A stretch of DNA of 64,000 nucleotides from positions 6,395,001 through 6,459,000 of the forward strand of contig NZ_FXWM01000001.1 in NCBI RefSeq assembly GCF_900177675.1. The letters are read 5' to 3'. The notes below the pieces were generated by a model that saw only the letters and a list, made by a program, of their open reading frames with translations, did no database searches and was not told the DNA's origin. This document shows, one piece after another, positions 16,749 through 25,910 of the stretch; position 1 is the stretch's first letter, and each line of letters starts with the position of its first letter. This stretch comes from Bacillus sp. OV166. GTDB lineage: Bacteria; Bacillota; Bacilli; Bacillales; Cytobacillaceae. Made by a program: the position numbers and the translations under genes.

Positions 16749-17462
16749 TTATTTTCCTTTTTGAACTAAATCAATTATATGTGTCCAAGTGGATTCTTGG
16801 AAAACTTCTGCCACTTTTCCGCCGCCAAGCAGGCCGTAACCGACAACAGCGCCTGCCGTCACACAGAAGATGGCCATTACTACTAATAGAACGAGCCGCA
16901 GCCAAATCGGAATGAGCCGTATTCTGATAAGTTGGTACGAAACAGGTTCTGTCTCCGCATTCTTACCGGCGCTGTTCGTGGTGTTTGACTCCTTGGACCT
17001 TTGGGCCTCACGAGTTGGGCTGGTTTTCGTTTCTTTGACCCCTGGCGTCTCGCTTTTCTGACGCAGCTGTTTGGTTTTTGCCTGTTGACCCGCATCCTGA
17101 GTTTTTCTTGCGATACTCAAGGTTGGTTTTTTTAACCCCTTTAGTCTACCTGCTACGTTCTTGACTAGTATCTCAACAATCTTTGTTGGCGCTTGTTTCT
17201 CTACGACCTTCGTTTGTTGTGCTTCGTCCTTGGCCTGTTTCTCTGCGTCCTTTATTTGCCGCGCCTCGTCCTTGGCCCGTTTCTCCGCGTCCTTTATTTG
17301 CCGCGCCTCATCCTTGGCCTGTTTCTCTGCGTCCTTTATTTGCCGCACCTCATCCCTGGCCTGTTTCTCTACGTCCTTTTTCCTTTGCAGCTCTTCGGCT
17401 TTAGCGTGCTTGTAATCTTCTCTCGTTCTATATTGTTCATGGTTTGAATTATTTACTGACAT
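16749..17462 (-). CDS. EpuA/RpoB-associated membrane protein with a 14-residue tandem repeat
   Basis: 237 residues. The C-terminal 65 (IRIRLIPIWLRLVLLVVMAI then GAVVGYGLLGGGK and TWTHIIDLV) match the small EpuA family, often annotated as DNA-directed RNA polymerase subunit beta although it is one transmembrane helix with an extracellular tail. In front is a long charged N-terminus. Residues 29-84 are four near-perfect copies of a 14-residue unit (KDAEKQAKDEARQI), visible as a 42-bp DNA repeat at 17211-17378, followed by a proline/threonine-rich linker. The usual family member has a much shorter N-terminus. Confidence 0.7.
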   Translation of the reverse strand: MSVNNSNHEQYRTREDYKHAKAEELQRKKDVEKQARDEVRQIKDAEKQAKDEARQIKDAEKRAKDEARQIKDAEKQAKDEAQQTKVVEKQAPTKIVEILVKNVAGRLKGLKKPTLSIARKTQDAGQQAKTKQLRQKSETPGVKETKTSPTREAQRSKESNTTNSAGKNAETEPVSYQLIRIRLIPIWLRLVLLVVMAIFCVTAGAVVGYGLLGGGKVAEVFQESTWTHIIDLVQKGK

Positions 17463-17765
17463 TCCTTAATTCCCCTTTAACTGAAGCCGTCCATTTGTTT
17501 TTATCTGGCATGGTTGACCCCGGATTCAGTGAGTTAGTACATATTATAACCATTAATTGTGTTCAACTCATGTTGCTGAGTCATTCAATTTATAATTTTA
17601 AAAAAATAATTTTTCCAATTCATTACCTCTATTATAAAAAATAAATTGAAAATACTCATCAACTTTTTACAGGAAATAGTCAATAAACGTAGAAATAGCT
17701 CAATTTTTGTCGCTTTCTTTGTTTTTTAAGGTGTATTATTGCAAAATTATTCCCCCGAACCCAAA
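17463..17765. other. gap after the EpuA-like gene, no gene seen
   Basis: A/T-rich sequence between the EpuA-like start and the mbl terminator. It holds no ORF with a ribosome site and no clear repeat. The EpuA-like promoter must lie here but was not resolved. Confidence 0.5.
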
Positions 17766-17815
17766 TAAAAAAGCCCAATGATCGAGGCTTGTCCTGCCTG
17801 CTTCATTAGACTTTT
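17766..17815 (-). terminator. terminator downstream of mbl
   Basis: AAGCCCAATGA at the left pairs imperfectly with TCATTAGACTT at the right. On the minus strand the stem is followed by six T. It lies 110 bp after the mbl stop. Confidence 0.6.
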
Positions 17816-17922
17816 TGTATCCAAGGTATGATGTCATACAACAGCAAACCTAGAATGGACCAAAGTGATTAACTGTTTATCCAATTTCCACTCACAGGCA
17901 AAGAACAATTTTTCAGGGAAAA

Positions 17923-18924
17923 TCATCCAAACTTCCGATTTGGAATTTTGTCGATGTTATCTAGCATAATTCCTGTTCCAATTGCCACACAATCCATTGG
18001 ATTTTCTGCGACAAGGACTGGAACCTTTAATTCATCCGCTAGCAGCATGTCGATGCCGTGCAGTAATGCTCCGCCACCCGTTAAAATCACACCACGGTCA
18101 ATGATGTCAGCCGATAGTTCCGGCGGTGTGCGCTCAAGAACGCTTTTTGCTGCCTGAACGATCACGGCCACTGATTCACGCAAGGAGCCTTCGATTTCTT
18201 CCGAACGAACAGAGATGGTACGCGGCAGGCCGCTAACCATGTCACGGCCGCGGATTTCCATTTCTTCCGAGCGTGATCCTGGGAAAACTGTCCCGATGTT
18301 GATTTTAATATTTTCAGCTGTGCGCTCACCGATTAACAGTTTGTACTCGCGCTTGATGTAGTTGAGGATTTCCATGTCGAACTTGTCGCCGGCCATTTTG
18401 ATGGAGGAGGAAGTCACGATATCGCCCATTGAAAGAACAGCCACATCCGTCGTTCCTCCACCGATGTCCACTACCATGTTTCCGCTCGGTTGGAAAATGT
18501 CCATTCCCGCACCAATTGCAGCTACCTTTGGTTCTTCTTCTAAGTAAATCTTTTTCCCGCCGCTTTTTTCAGCAGCTTCTTTGATTGCCTTTTGCTCAAC
18601 GCTTGTAATATTCGTTGGGCAGCAAATCAGAATGCGCGGCTTCGATAGAAAGCCTTTTACGTTTAACTTATTAATAAAATGCTTTAACATTGCTTCTGTC
18701 ACATCAAAGTCAGCGATCACGCCATCTTTTAATGGGCGGATCGCTACAATGTTCCCAGGTGTCCGACCAACCATGCGGCGGGCTTCTTCACCAACAGCAA
18801 GTACGCGATTTGTATTTTTGTCAATTGCCACTACGGACGGCTCATTTAATACGATTCCACGGCCCTTGACGTGAATTAACACGTTAGCCGTACCTAAATC
18901 AATCCCAATATCTCTTGCAAACAT
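17923..18924 (-). CDS. mbl: MreB-like cell-shape protein Mbl
   Basis: 333 residues from ATG 18924, with AAGGAGG about twelve bases upstream. The longer frame to 18957 would translate the ribosome site. It is an actin-fold ATPase that polymerises under the membrane and guides cell-wall synthesis. Phosphate-binding loops are visible: DIGIDLGTANVLIH (phosphate 1), VVDIGGGTTDVAV (phosphate 2) and GVILTGGGALLHGID (adenosine). It follows spoIIID, as in B. subtilis, which identifies it as Mbl rather than MreB. The flagellar genes flhO and flhP that follow mbl in B. subtilis are not here. Confidence 0.95.
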   Translation of the reverse strand: MFARDIGIDLGTANVLIHVKGRGIVLNEPSVVAIDKNTNRVLAVGEEARRMVGRTPGNIVAIRPLKDGVIADFDVTEAMLKHFINKLNVKGFLSKPRILICCPTNITSVEQKAIKEAAEKSGGKKIYLEEEPKVAAIGAGMDIFQPSGNMVVDIGGGTTDVAVLSMGDIVTSSSIKMAGDKFDMEILNYIKREYKLLIGERTAENIKINIGTVFPGSRSEEMEIRGRDMVSGLPRTISVRSEEIEGSLRESVAVIVQAAKSVLERTPPELSADIIDRGVILTGGGALLHGIDMLLADELKVPVLVAENPMDCVAIGTGIMLDNIDKIPNRKFG

Positions 18925-19119
18925 TCTCTTTTCTTTCCTCCTTAAAACGGTATCCACATACTTTTCCTAATTGTATATTGTACCATACTCATTAAAATTT
19001 CCATACTTTTAGAAAATAAAAGATGGTATATTTTGCAGAAGGATGTCGAGTTAAGGAATTCTAGAGAATGCTCTTGAAATTTTTTGTTTTCTCAGCTTGA
19101 ATGATTCGGAAATTGAGAT

Positions 19120-19392
19120 CTATTTTACAGTTTCGCCTTCCTTTTCTTCTTTTTGATATTTCATTTTCGTTGCCTCTCCCCCCCGGAGATGACGGATCGA
19201 TTTATGATAATCTAGAATACCTTTAACCTCATTTGCCAGCTCTGGATTAATCTCAGGAAGTCTCTCAGTTAGATCCTTATGGACTGTACTTTTGGATACG
19301 CCAAACTCCTTCGCAATCACGCGAACCGTTTTCCTCGTCTCCACGATATACTTTCCAATCTTGATAGTTCTCTCTTTGATGTAATCGTGCAC
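19120..19392 (-). CDS. spoIIID: sporulation transcription factor SpoIIID
   Basis: 90 residues from GTG 19392 after GGGAGGGCG. SpoIIID is the mother-cell DNA-binding protein that with SigE switches many sporulation genes on or off. The HTH is IAKEFGVSKSTVHKDLTERL (about residues 26-45), and the basic C-terminal helix (HKSIRHLRGGEATKMKY) is the minor-groove contact region. The length and the order spoIIID-mbl are as in B. subtilis. No clear SigE promoter was resolved in the upstream repeat-rich gap. Confidence 0.96.
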   Translation of the reverse strand: MHDYIKERTIKIGKYIVETRKTVRVIAKEFGVSKSTVHKDLTERLPEINPELANEVKGILDYHKSIRHLRGGEATKMKYQKEEKEGETVK

Positions 19393-20124
19393 ACTCTCGC
19401 CCTCCCTAAATTGGATGTGAGTAGTGTGAAATGAGACCCGCTTATCACTTCGACGAATTCTGCTTCCGTTCTGGTGTCTGTTTTGGTGTCATCAATTTTG
19501 GTGTCATGGTGGTGTCATTTTTGGTGCCATTTTGGTATCACCATTTTGGTTTTACTATTTTGGTGTTACTATTTTGGTGTCAGGCACCATTAAAAGACAT
19601 TTGTCCACCAATGGAGGACACTTCCGTTGATGAGTGTCAGGCACCAGACGGCAGAAAGTAATTTACCTTCTGACTATACGATGAATAATCATGTCCCCGA
19701 CTGAATATCCGCTAATTTCAAACGACTCTTCACCTCAAACACTCTCTTTGTAAAGGTTTGTAATCATTTTATTAGCTTGGATACGGGATTATGCTATAAA
19801 TACTCAATCGGGACAAGATGTTATTCCATAGTTTTTTGAAAATTGGACTTCTTACTTATTTTCGACAATCGTGGAGAATCGTCCATAATCGCATGATATA
19901 AGGGTTTTTGGCTGGAAATATCACGTTCTTAGCATTTATTTCCCGAGAAATTTGTCGAGAGAAAATTATTCAAAAATGGCGATAATTATTGGAATGAGGG
20001 CTAATTATAAGATTCAAAAGCCCGTACTTAATATGATTTGGGGCAATTTTTTACAAAAAGGATTGTTCAATTTATTATATTTTTGATACCTTTTTGATAT
20101 GTACGTTTTGAAAGGACGAGCACG
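19393..20124. repeat. 732-bp gene-free stretch with two A repeats and degenerate copies
   Basis: GGTGTCAGGCACC at 19576-19588 and a one-base variant (AGTGTCAGGCACC) at 19633-19645, 57 bp apart, same orientation, with TTGTCCACC between them. From 19470 to 19575 there are many decayed GGTGTCA and TTTTGGT words, as if older copies had eroded. The remaining 480 bp to 20124 are A/T-rich with no gene recognised. The upstream small gene usd of B. subtilis was not found. Confidence 0.7.
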
Positions 20125-20454
20125 ATGACACCTTTTACGGAAAATGTGATAGAAATTATTCGAAATATCCCTGAAGGCAAGGTTGCGACTTATGGTCAGA
20201 TCGCAGGGCTCGCTGGAAGCCCCCGTGCTGCCCGCCAAGTCGTCCGCGCCCTCCATTCCATGAGCAAGAAGCACCGCCTCCCCTGGCACCGCGTCATCAA
20301 CGCTAAGGGGCAAATCGCCCTCCAAGATGACGAGTCCTACAATGAGCAAAGGCTGTCGTTAGAGGCAGAAGGCGTGGAGATCGGTCTAAACGGAGTCATT
20401 GATCTGGAGCGTTATCAGTGGAAGCCTTCCCTTCCCACCACTGAAGTAACCTAA
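20125..20454 (+). CDS. alkyltransferase-like (ATL) DNA-repair protein
   Basis: 109 residues. The fold is the DNA-binding half of O6-methylguanine methyltransferase: IPEGKVATYGQIAGLAGSPR, ARQVVRALHSM (HTH with the arginine finger), then PWHRVI. In active methyltransferases this motif is PCHRV; here Trp54 replaces the acceptor cysteine. ATL proteins therefore bind O6-alkylguanine and hand it to nucleotide-excision repair instead of reversing it. AAAGGACGAGC precedes the ATG. It is a single gene between spoIIID and the large Ig-repeat gene. Confidence 0.9.
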   Translation: MTPFTENVIEIIRNIPEGKVATYGQIAGLAGSPRAARQVVRALHSMSKKHRLPWHRVINAKGQIALQDDESYNEQRLSLEAEGVEIGLNGVIDLERYQWKPSLPTTEVT

Positions 20455-20460
20455 CGAAAA

Positions 20461-20484
20461 AAAGGGGCATCCATCAGCCCCTTT
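20461..20484. terminator. convergent terminator
   Basis: AAAGGGGC and GCCCCTTT form an eight-pair stem with an eight-base loop. The minus strand gives a T7 tail, ending the large gene at 20506; it may also stop the ATL transcript. Confidence 0.75.
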
Positions 20485-20505
20485 CCCACTTTACTATCCT
20501 AAAGT

Positions 20506-23346
20506 TTAATATACTTTTACCGTTCGGGCGGCACTGGTTAATCCTTTTGCATCCGTTGCCGTTACAGAAAAAGAAGTTCCTCGTTTTTGCCTCGGGATGT
20601 TTACTTTAAAGCTCCCATAACTATTGGCCTTTGCCCAATACATCCTCTTACCAATCCACACTTTCACGACGGCTAGCTTTTCTGTTTTTCCAGTAACTGA
20701 GGTTGCGGTATACTTGACAGCATTCACAACAGGCAGATTAGGGGCCACACGTGCGACCGTGAGTGATTTTGGATTGCTTATCTTCCCAGCTGCATCCTTT
20801 GCTGTAATTTTAAGGGATGTCCCGCTGTTTTGGATCGGGATACCCACCTTGAAATTACCGACGCTATCAGCTTTCCCATTATAGTACTTACTACCAATTT
20901 GAACAGTCATAATCGCATACTTTTCAGTCTTGCCCGTAACCCATGCTGATTTGTTGTTAACGGCATTGACCACTGGGATGTTAGGGGCAATTCTCGTTAC
21001 CTGTAGTGTCTTTGGTAAGCTCGTTCCCCCTGCATCCGTCGCAGTTACGCTTAAGACCGTGCCGCTGTTTTGGGCAGGAATTGCCACCGTAAACTTTCCA
21101 TTGGCATCGGCATTGCCTTTATAGGAGGATGCTCCTGCTTTTACCGTAACCACAGCAGATTTTACCGTTACACCCGTCACTGTGGTCGCTTTATTGGTAA
21201 CAGGGTTCACCGTCGGGCTATTGGGCGGCACTTTAACGACCACGAACTTTTGTAAACTTTGATTTGTCGCGGCATCCACTATAGTCACGTAAAAAGTTGC
21301 ACCAGGAGTTGGCGGGGTAATCTGAAAGGAAAATTTCCCGTCAGAATCCGCATAACCGAAATAAGTATGGCCAACCATGGCAATCGACACAGAGGAGCCG
21401 GCTTCGGTTACACCTGTGATTTGAGTTGTTCTATTTGTCACCGTATTTATCTTAATAGGTGGCGGGGTTATGTCCTTCACTGTAACAAATACAGGTGGGC
21501 TGACATTATTCACAGCATCCGTAGCGATCACGCGCAGGTAAGTACCTGATCTTTGCTTGCCAATCGGAATCTTAAAAAGACCATCAACTGGGTTGGCATC
21601 TCCCTCGGCAATCAAGACGTCCTCATTAAAAATCGAAATATGAGCTCCTGCTTCTGCCACGCCGGTTATTTCCTCCGTTGTCACTGTATTTGGAGTGTCC
21701 AACGAAAGTTTCAGCGATGGAGGGGTTACATCTTTTACAGTAAAGTAAATCGATTCCCCTTTATTCTTGGAGGCATCTTCTATCCTAACTTCGATTTCCG
21801 TTCCTGCTGGTTGCCTCTCAAAAATAATCGAAAAATAATCTGAAGGCACATAGCATGAACCGAGGATGGTTTGTCCTGACATCACGCTAATGAGCGCCCC
21901 TTTTTCTGCGTATCCACTAATGTAATCCGTCTGGTCTGTGATCGAGTCTTGATTTAACTGCGGTGCGGCGGGCGCTGTTATGTCCGCCACTATGGCTGTC
22001 GCAGCTGGACTGATGTTCCCGGCTACATCCGTGGCGGTGATCTGAATCATCGTTCCTGCTGTCTGTTTTTCAATCGCGATCGAAAAATGGCCCTGTTCAT
22101 CTGCCTCGATTTTTCCAAGGGAAATAGTTGCTTTGGCCTCGACCGTCGAAAACGGCTCGGCTTTACCGGTGATTACTTGAGAATGCTCGGTCACTGCATC
22201 GACAACAGGCGCCTCTGGCGGGGTTTCATCCCCAACTGTGACAACGGTCTCTGGACTTACCCGGTTGTAACTATCCGTCGATTTGATCGTTAGCTCCACT
22301 CCACTTTTTTGCGGAGGAATTGGAATCTGGAAGCTCCCATCTGTGCCAGATGGTCCTTCGCCAATTTTCTCGGTTCCCTGGTAAACTTCCACCTGACTAT
22401 CCCGGTCAGTAATGCCACTCACCAATGTATCCCGGTCACTTAATTTTTCAACAAACGGCTTTTCTAGCGTACCAATTGGGTGGCCGTTTTCAAACGGTTT
22501 ATAAGCAACTGTACCAATGTCTAACTTACCCAAAAAGTTACTGTTATCGTTCCCGTCCGTAATTCCGCGCTCGATTCGAAGTGGATCGGTTACACCCCAA
22601 TAATTATCATTCGCATCAAAGAGCAGTCGATTATACCCTGAGACCTGCACGATCACTTTGGTGTGTGGCCATCCAAAGAAATTATTTTGGTTCATGTGGA
22701 TATTGGGAATCCCGCCGTCCCCATAGTCACCTCTTACAGTCAGATCATTATAAGAGTCGATTGGATTCATAAAGGTATTATTTTTAACAAAAATTTCCCC
22801 TGGTCCATTCGCAACACTTAAGTCCGCCTTTTCACTAAAAAAGTTATATTCAATAGATGAGTTCAATTTTGATGAGGAAATAGAAATCGAGCCATTTTTG
22901 TATTGGTTATGGCGAAGGATGGCATTTTTGCCAATCGTCGTCACAAGAAACCCGCCATTGTACCTTGATTGACGATAATGGTCCGCATATTCAATCTGAA
23001 CAAAACTTCCCTCAAAATTACTGCCTTGTACATACACATCCTGCAAACGGATGCGTTCTTGCTCGGTCCCAACCGCCTTCAATTGGCCGCGCACAGAAAT
23101 CCATGACCCATTTTGACCAATCAACTCGACCCCCGGCTCCATCGTAAGGGTTACTCCCGAATTAATTTCTATCATACCCGTTTGATAATAGGGCGAGCCG
23201 TCTTTTGTCAACACTCGATCTTCACTAATCACGCCGGATATCGTACTGCCGCTAGTAGCGGTTTCCGCGTGGTTCTTCATTGGGAACATTGTCAATAATA
23301 AAAGAGTAGATAGAAAGATTTGCAGAAATTTATGATAAAAAATCAT
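20506..23346 (-). CDS. large secreted protein: beta-helix head and tandem Ig-like repeats
   Basis: About 946 residues from ATG 23346, nine bases after GGAG; the open frame upstream to 23598 has no site and reads through repeat DNA. Residues 1-28 are a signal peptide ending at Ala. Residues 30-320 contain a parallel beta-helix (MEPGVELIGQNGSW, RHNQYKNGSISISSSKLN, NNTFMNP). Residues 330-946 are about eight repeats of 75-80 residues: P-x-x-P-x-V, a TGxTE/A turn, VTVxxGxxxYxGxAD, GxFxVxIPxQxSGTxLxxTAxDAxGNxS. Each is a bacterial Ig-like (BIG) domain. There is no LPXTG or S-layer motif, so it is probably released or wall-bound by its repeats. Adhesin or matrix role is inferred. Confidence 0.75.
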   Translation of the reverse strand: MIFYHKFLQIFLSTLLLLTMFPMKNHAETATSGSTISGVISEDRVLTKDGSPYYQTGMIEINSGVTLTMEPGVELIGQNGSWISVRGQLKAVGTEQERIRLQDVYVQGSNFEGSFVQIEYADHYRQSRYNGGFLVTTIGKNAILRHNQYKNGSISISSSKLNSSIEYNFFSEKADLSVANGPGEIFVKNNTFMNPIDSYNDLTVRGDYGDGGIPNIHMNQNNFFGWPHTKVIVQVSGYNRLLFDANDNYWGVTDPLRIERGITDGNDNSNFLGKLDIGTVAYKPFENGHPIGTLEKPFVEKLSDRDTLVSGITDRDSQVEVYQGTEKIGEGPSGTDGSFQIPIPPQKSGVELTIKSTDSYNRVSPETVVTVGDETPPEAPVVDAVTEHSQVITGKAEPFSTVEAKATISLGKIEADEQGHFSIAIEKQTAGTMIQITATDVAGNISPAATAIVADITAPAAPQLNQDSITDQTDYISGYAEKGALISVMSGQTILGSCYVPSDYFSIIFERQPAGTEIEVRIEDASKNKGESIYFTVKDVTPPSLKLSLDTPNTVTTEEITGVAEAGAHISIFNEDVLIAEGDANPVDGLFKIPIGKQRSGTYLRVIATDAVNNVSPPVFVTVKDITPPPIKINTVTNRTTQITGVTEAGSSVSIAMVGHTYFGYADSDGKFSFQITPPTPGATFYVTIVDAATNQSLQKFVVVKVPPNSPTVNPVTNKATTVTGVTVKSAVVTVKAGASSYKGNADANGKFTVAIPAQNSGTVLSVTATDAGGTSLPKTLQVTRIAPNIPVVNAVNNKSAWVTGKTEKYAIMTVQIGSKYYNGKADSVGNFKVGIPIQNSGTSLKITAKDAAGKISNPKSLTVARVAPNLPVVNAVKYTATSVTGKTEKLAVVKVWIGKRMYWAKANSYGSFKVNIPRQKRGTSFSVTATDAKGLTSAARTVKVY

Positions 23347-23717
23347 CCGATTCTTCTCCATTAATAGATTTATCATATTTATTATCGTGGCTGACATCCC
23401 ATATTTCAATATCTTATTTCCACTTTCTATTGGTAAAAACCAACAAAAAACCCCTGATTTTTTGGTGCCTGACACCGTAATGAGGGCGAATAATTGTCTT
23501 CCTGGTTTACTTATATGGCTCGCTGAATTGTCCAGGTGGGTCCCTCTGAAAATTGAAGCATGGTCGGGGAGTTGGACAGTAAATAGGTATTCCCGCAAAC
23601 ACCCCCAACTAAAAATTAACTCAAAACAAAGAAAAACACCTAGCCGCCTAGGTGTAATCTCAAATCTATTTAAAAGTCCACATGGTGGTGCCTGACACCA
23701 ACCGATCCACCCTCCAA
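23347..23717. repeat. 371-bp intergenic stretch with a pair of A repeats and a terminator
   Basis: GGTGCCTGACACC at 23464-23476 and 23687-23699, same orientation, 223 bp apart. A single array-C word (TTTACTGTCC on the minus strand) lies at 23571-23583 and a TCCAC word just before the second copy. ACACCTAG pairs with CTAGGTGT near 23635-23655 to form a minus-strand terminator for the penicillin-binding protein gene. Confidence 0.75.
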
Positions 23718-25712
23718 TTACCGCACCAACTCAAAAACCTCCTTCACTTTCTTCACGGGCACCAGCGAACCGCCCCTGCCCTGGACGTTCTCGACCATCA
23801 TCGTCACCATCAAACTTGGCGACTCCGTGTTGTAACCAATAAACCAGCCATTTTCAGTACCCGTTTCGCCCTGCTTCTGTTTCATCTCCGCCGTCCCCGT
23901 TTTACCAGCCAACGGATATCCCTTAATATCGGCAGCATGGGCCGTCCCAGCAGCGTCAGCAACGACCTTCCGTAAATCCGCCGCAATCACGCCGGCGTGT
24001 TCAGGCGAAACCACCGCCTCTTTCAGCACCTGACCCTTCTGCTCATCCGCCAAAAGAATCGGCCTAATCATACTGCCATTGTTCACAAAGGGCGTATACG
24101 TCGACAGCAAATGAACAATACTCATCTGAATCTGCCCTTGGCCATAACCGGAATCCGCCAGCGCGATGTCCCGATCCAACGCACCAATCGTTGATTTTTC
24201 CAACGGAAACGGAAACGCCAAATCTTCCTCAAAGTCAAATTTCTTCAGCCCATCCGCAAACGCATCCTTCTCCGTTTTCAACGCTGCCTGAGCAAAATAA
24301 ATATTATCGGAGAACACCAATGCTTTTTCAAGGTTAATCGGGCTGCCGCCATGGACCCGCGTCACAAAATAGCCGCCCCATGATTTATCCTTTTGCCACT
24401 TCGACCCTAGAATCGGCACCGCCAGCTCCGGCGTGATCGCCCCGCTCGACAACGCCACCGCTGCCGTAATCGGCTTCATGACCGAACCCGGCGCATAGGC
24501 CTGTTTAAACCGCGTTGAGAGCGGCTGTTGCTTATTATCCTGCAGCGCCTTCCACTCAGCCGCCGAGAAGCCAAGCATCGCTTGATTCGGGTCAAACGAA
24601 GGCGTGCTTACAAGCGCCAGCGTTTCACCCGTCATAGGGTTTATTGCCGCACCCGTGCCGGCTTCCTTGCCAAGTTCATCAAAAATCGCCGCCTGAACAT
24701 CCACATCGATCGTCAGCTTGACATTCTTTCCATCCTCGACCGGCTTTTCAGCGAGCACCTCGGCGTCACCATTCTTCTTTTTAATCGTAATCTGCACACC
24801 GGGCTTCCCTTTTAACTGCTCGTCATACACTTGCTCGAGCCCTCTTTTTCCAATCATATCACTGCTCGTGTACCCTTTATCCTTCAACTTTTCCAACTCA
24901 TCCGCCGTAATCGCCCCAACATAACCAATCAAGTGCGCCGCAGCCTGATCATAAGGGTAAATCCGTGCCTCCACCTTCCTCGTTTGAACCGGCTCGAGCG
25001 CAATCAACTGGGCAATCCGCTCCTCATCCTGCATCGACACCCGCTTCAACGGCACAAACAACTCCGGCTTAACCCAGCTCGCCGTAATCGCCTTCTTGAT
25101 TTGATCCGGGCTCATTTTTAACAGAGAGGCTAACGGTTCCAACACTTGGTCCGTCACCTTCCCCGCAACCACCCCAACCTCGTACACCTGACCATTCACC
25201 GCCAGCCCGATGTCATTGCGATCAAGAATCTCCCCTCTTTGCGGCGCATCCGTACTAATCCCGATTTTATCGCCTTCCTGCAATTTTGGAAAAATGAACT
25301 CAGTATTCCAGTCTACATACCAATTCCTCTTGTCGTCTCTTTCTTCTTTTTGCAACTTAGCCTTCTGGGTGAATTGAATAGACCCAGCAATGCTATTCAT
25401 TTTGGCGTTTAAAGAATATTGGGCTTGCTCTTTTTCTGCCTGCTTATCCTCTTTCGGTTTTTTGAAGTCAATCTTGAGGTCAGTAATCTGAAGGTCTTTG
25501 TAGATTTTATGATAGCGGTTCGTAAATTCTTCTTTAGTGATTTTTTTCTTGGCATCCGTTGAAAGATAATCATACATCTGATCAAACTTCTGCTCATTCC
25601 ACAAAGCTATGTACTTAGAAAATCGATCCTGTGGCGTTGGTTCCTTACTACAGCCAGCCAAAGCTACCCCAAACAGCAGCATCACCAGCATGGTCCCTAC
25701 CAACTTCTTCAA
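23718..25712 (-). CDS. pbpC: class B penicillin-binding protein (PBP3/MecA type), lipoprotein
   Basis: 664 residues from TTG 25712, six bases after GGGAGGG. The frame continues upstream through a 13-mer repeat to give a false MVPDT N-terminus. Signal with lipobox LAGC (Cys21) anchors it outside. Then come an NTF2-like MecA_N domain (about 25-140), a dimerisation domain (RGEILDRNDIGLA onward) and a transpeptidase domain. The active-site motifs are S410-V-M-K, S468-D-N and K604-T-G. It cross-links peptidoglycan. The architecture is that of B. subtilis PbpC and staphylococcal PBP2a; the latter similarity is of architecture and does not by itself indicate resistance. Confidence 0.92.
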   Translation of the reverse strand: MKKLVGTMLVMLLFGVALAGCSKEPTPQDRFSKYIALWNEQKFDQMYDYLSTDAKKKITKEEFTNRYHKIYKDLQITDLKIDFKKPKEDKQAEKEQAQYSLNAKMNSIAGSIQFTQKAKLQKEERDDKRNWYVDWNTEFIFPKLQEGDKIGISTDAPQRGEILDRNDIGLAVNGQVYEVGVVAGKVTDQVLEPLASLLKMSPDQIKKAITASWVKPELFVPLKRVSMQDEERIAQLIALEPVQTRKVEARIYPYDQAAAHLIGYVGAITADELEKLKDKGYTSSDMIGKRGLEQVYDEQLKGKPGVQITIKKKNGDAEVLAEKPVEDGKNVKLTIDVDVQAAIFDELGKEAGTGAAINPMTGETLALVSTPSFDPNQAMLGFSAAEWKALQDNKQQPLSTRFKQAYAPGSVMKPITAAVALSSGAITPELAVPILGSKWQKDKSWGGYFVTRVHGGSPINLEKALVFSDNIYFAQAALKTEKDAFADGLKKFDFEEDLAFPFPLEKSTIGALDRDIALADSGYGQGQIQMSIVHLLSTYTPFVNNGSMIRPILLADEQKGQVLKEAVVSPEHAGVIAADLRKVVADAAGTAHAADIKGYPLAGKTGTAEMKQKQGETGTENGWFIGYNTESPSLMVTMMVENVQGRGGSLVPVKKVKEVFELVR

Positions 25713-25736
25713 GCAAATCCCTCCCTTAATATGAAT

Positions 25737-25811
25737 GGTGTCAGGCACCACAAAAAGACACTTCTAGTAATTTGTCCTCGGTAGGCGGACACTAACCAGG
25801 TGTCAGGCACC
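25737..25811. repeat. two 13-mer A repeats, 62 bp apart
   Basis: GGTGTCAGGCACC at 25737-25749 and 25799-25811, same orientation, with TTTGTCCTCGG and GCGGACACT words between. They lie directly upstream of the penicillin-binding protein ribosome site and are read into a false N-terminus by naive ORF calling. Confidence 0.9.
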
Positions 25812-25910
25812 AATATTATTAATTATACCGTTAATATACATAAAATGGGTAATTGTGAAAATAAGGACAAAAAAAAGAGGAAAGAATTCCCCTTCCCCTT
25901 TGTAACGATA

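Noticed and set aside
19663..19692. Nine-residue ORF as a candidate for usd upstream of spoIIID
   Set aside because: No properly spaced ribosome site and no recognisable match; usd was not called.
25713..25751. N-terminal MVPDT extension of the penicillin-binding protein
   Set aside because: It is translation of the 13-mer repeat. A good ribosome site and TTG start at 25712 give a proper lipoprotein signal.
25866..25900. Terminator after spoIIQ
   Set aside because: A minus-strand T-run exists, but the stem needs several G-T pairs and is not convincing.
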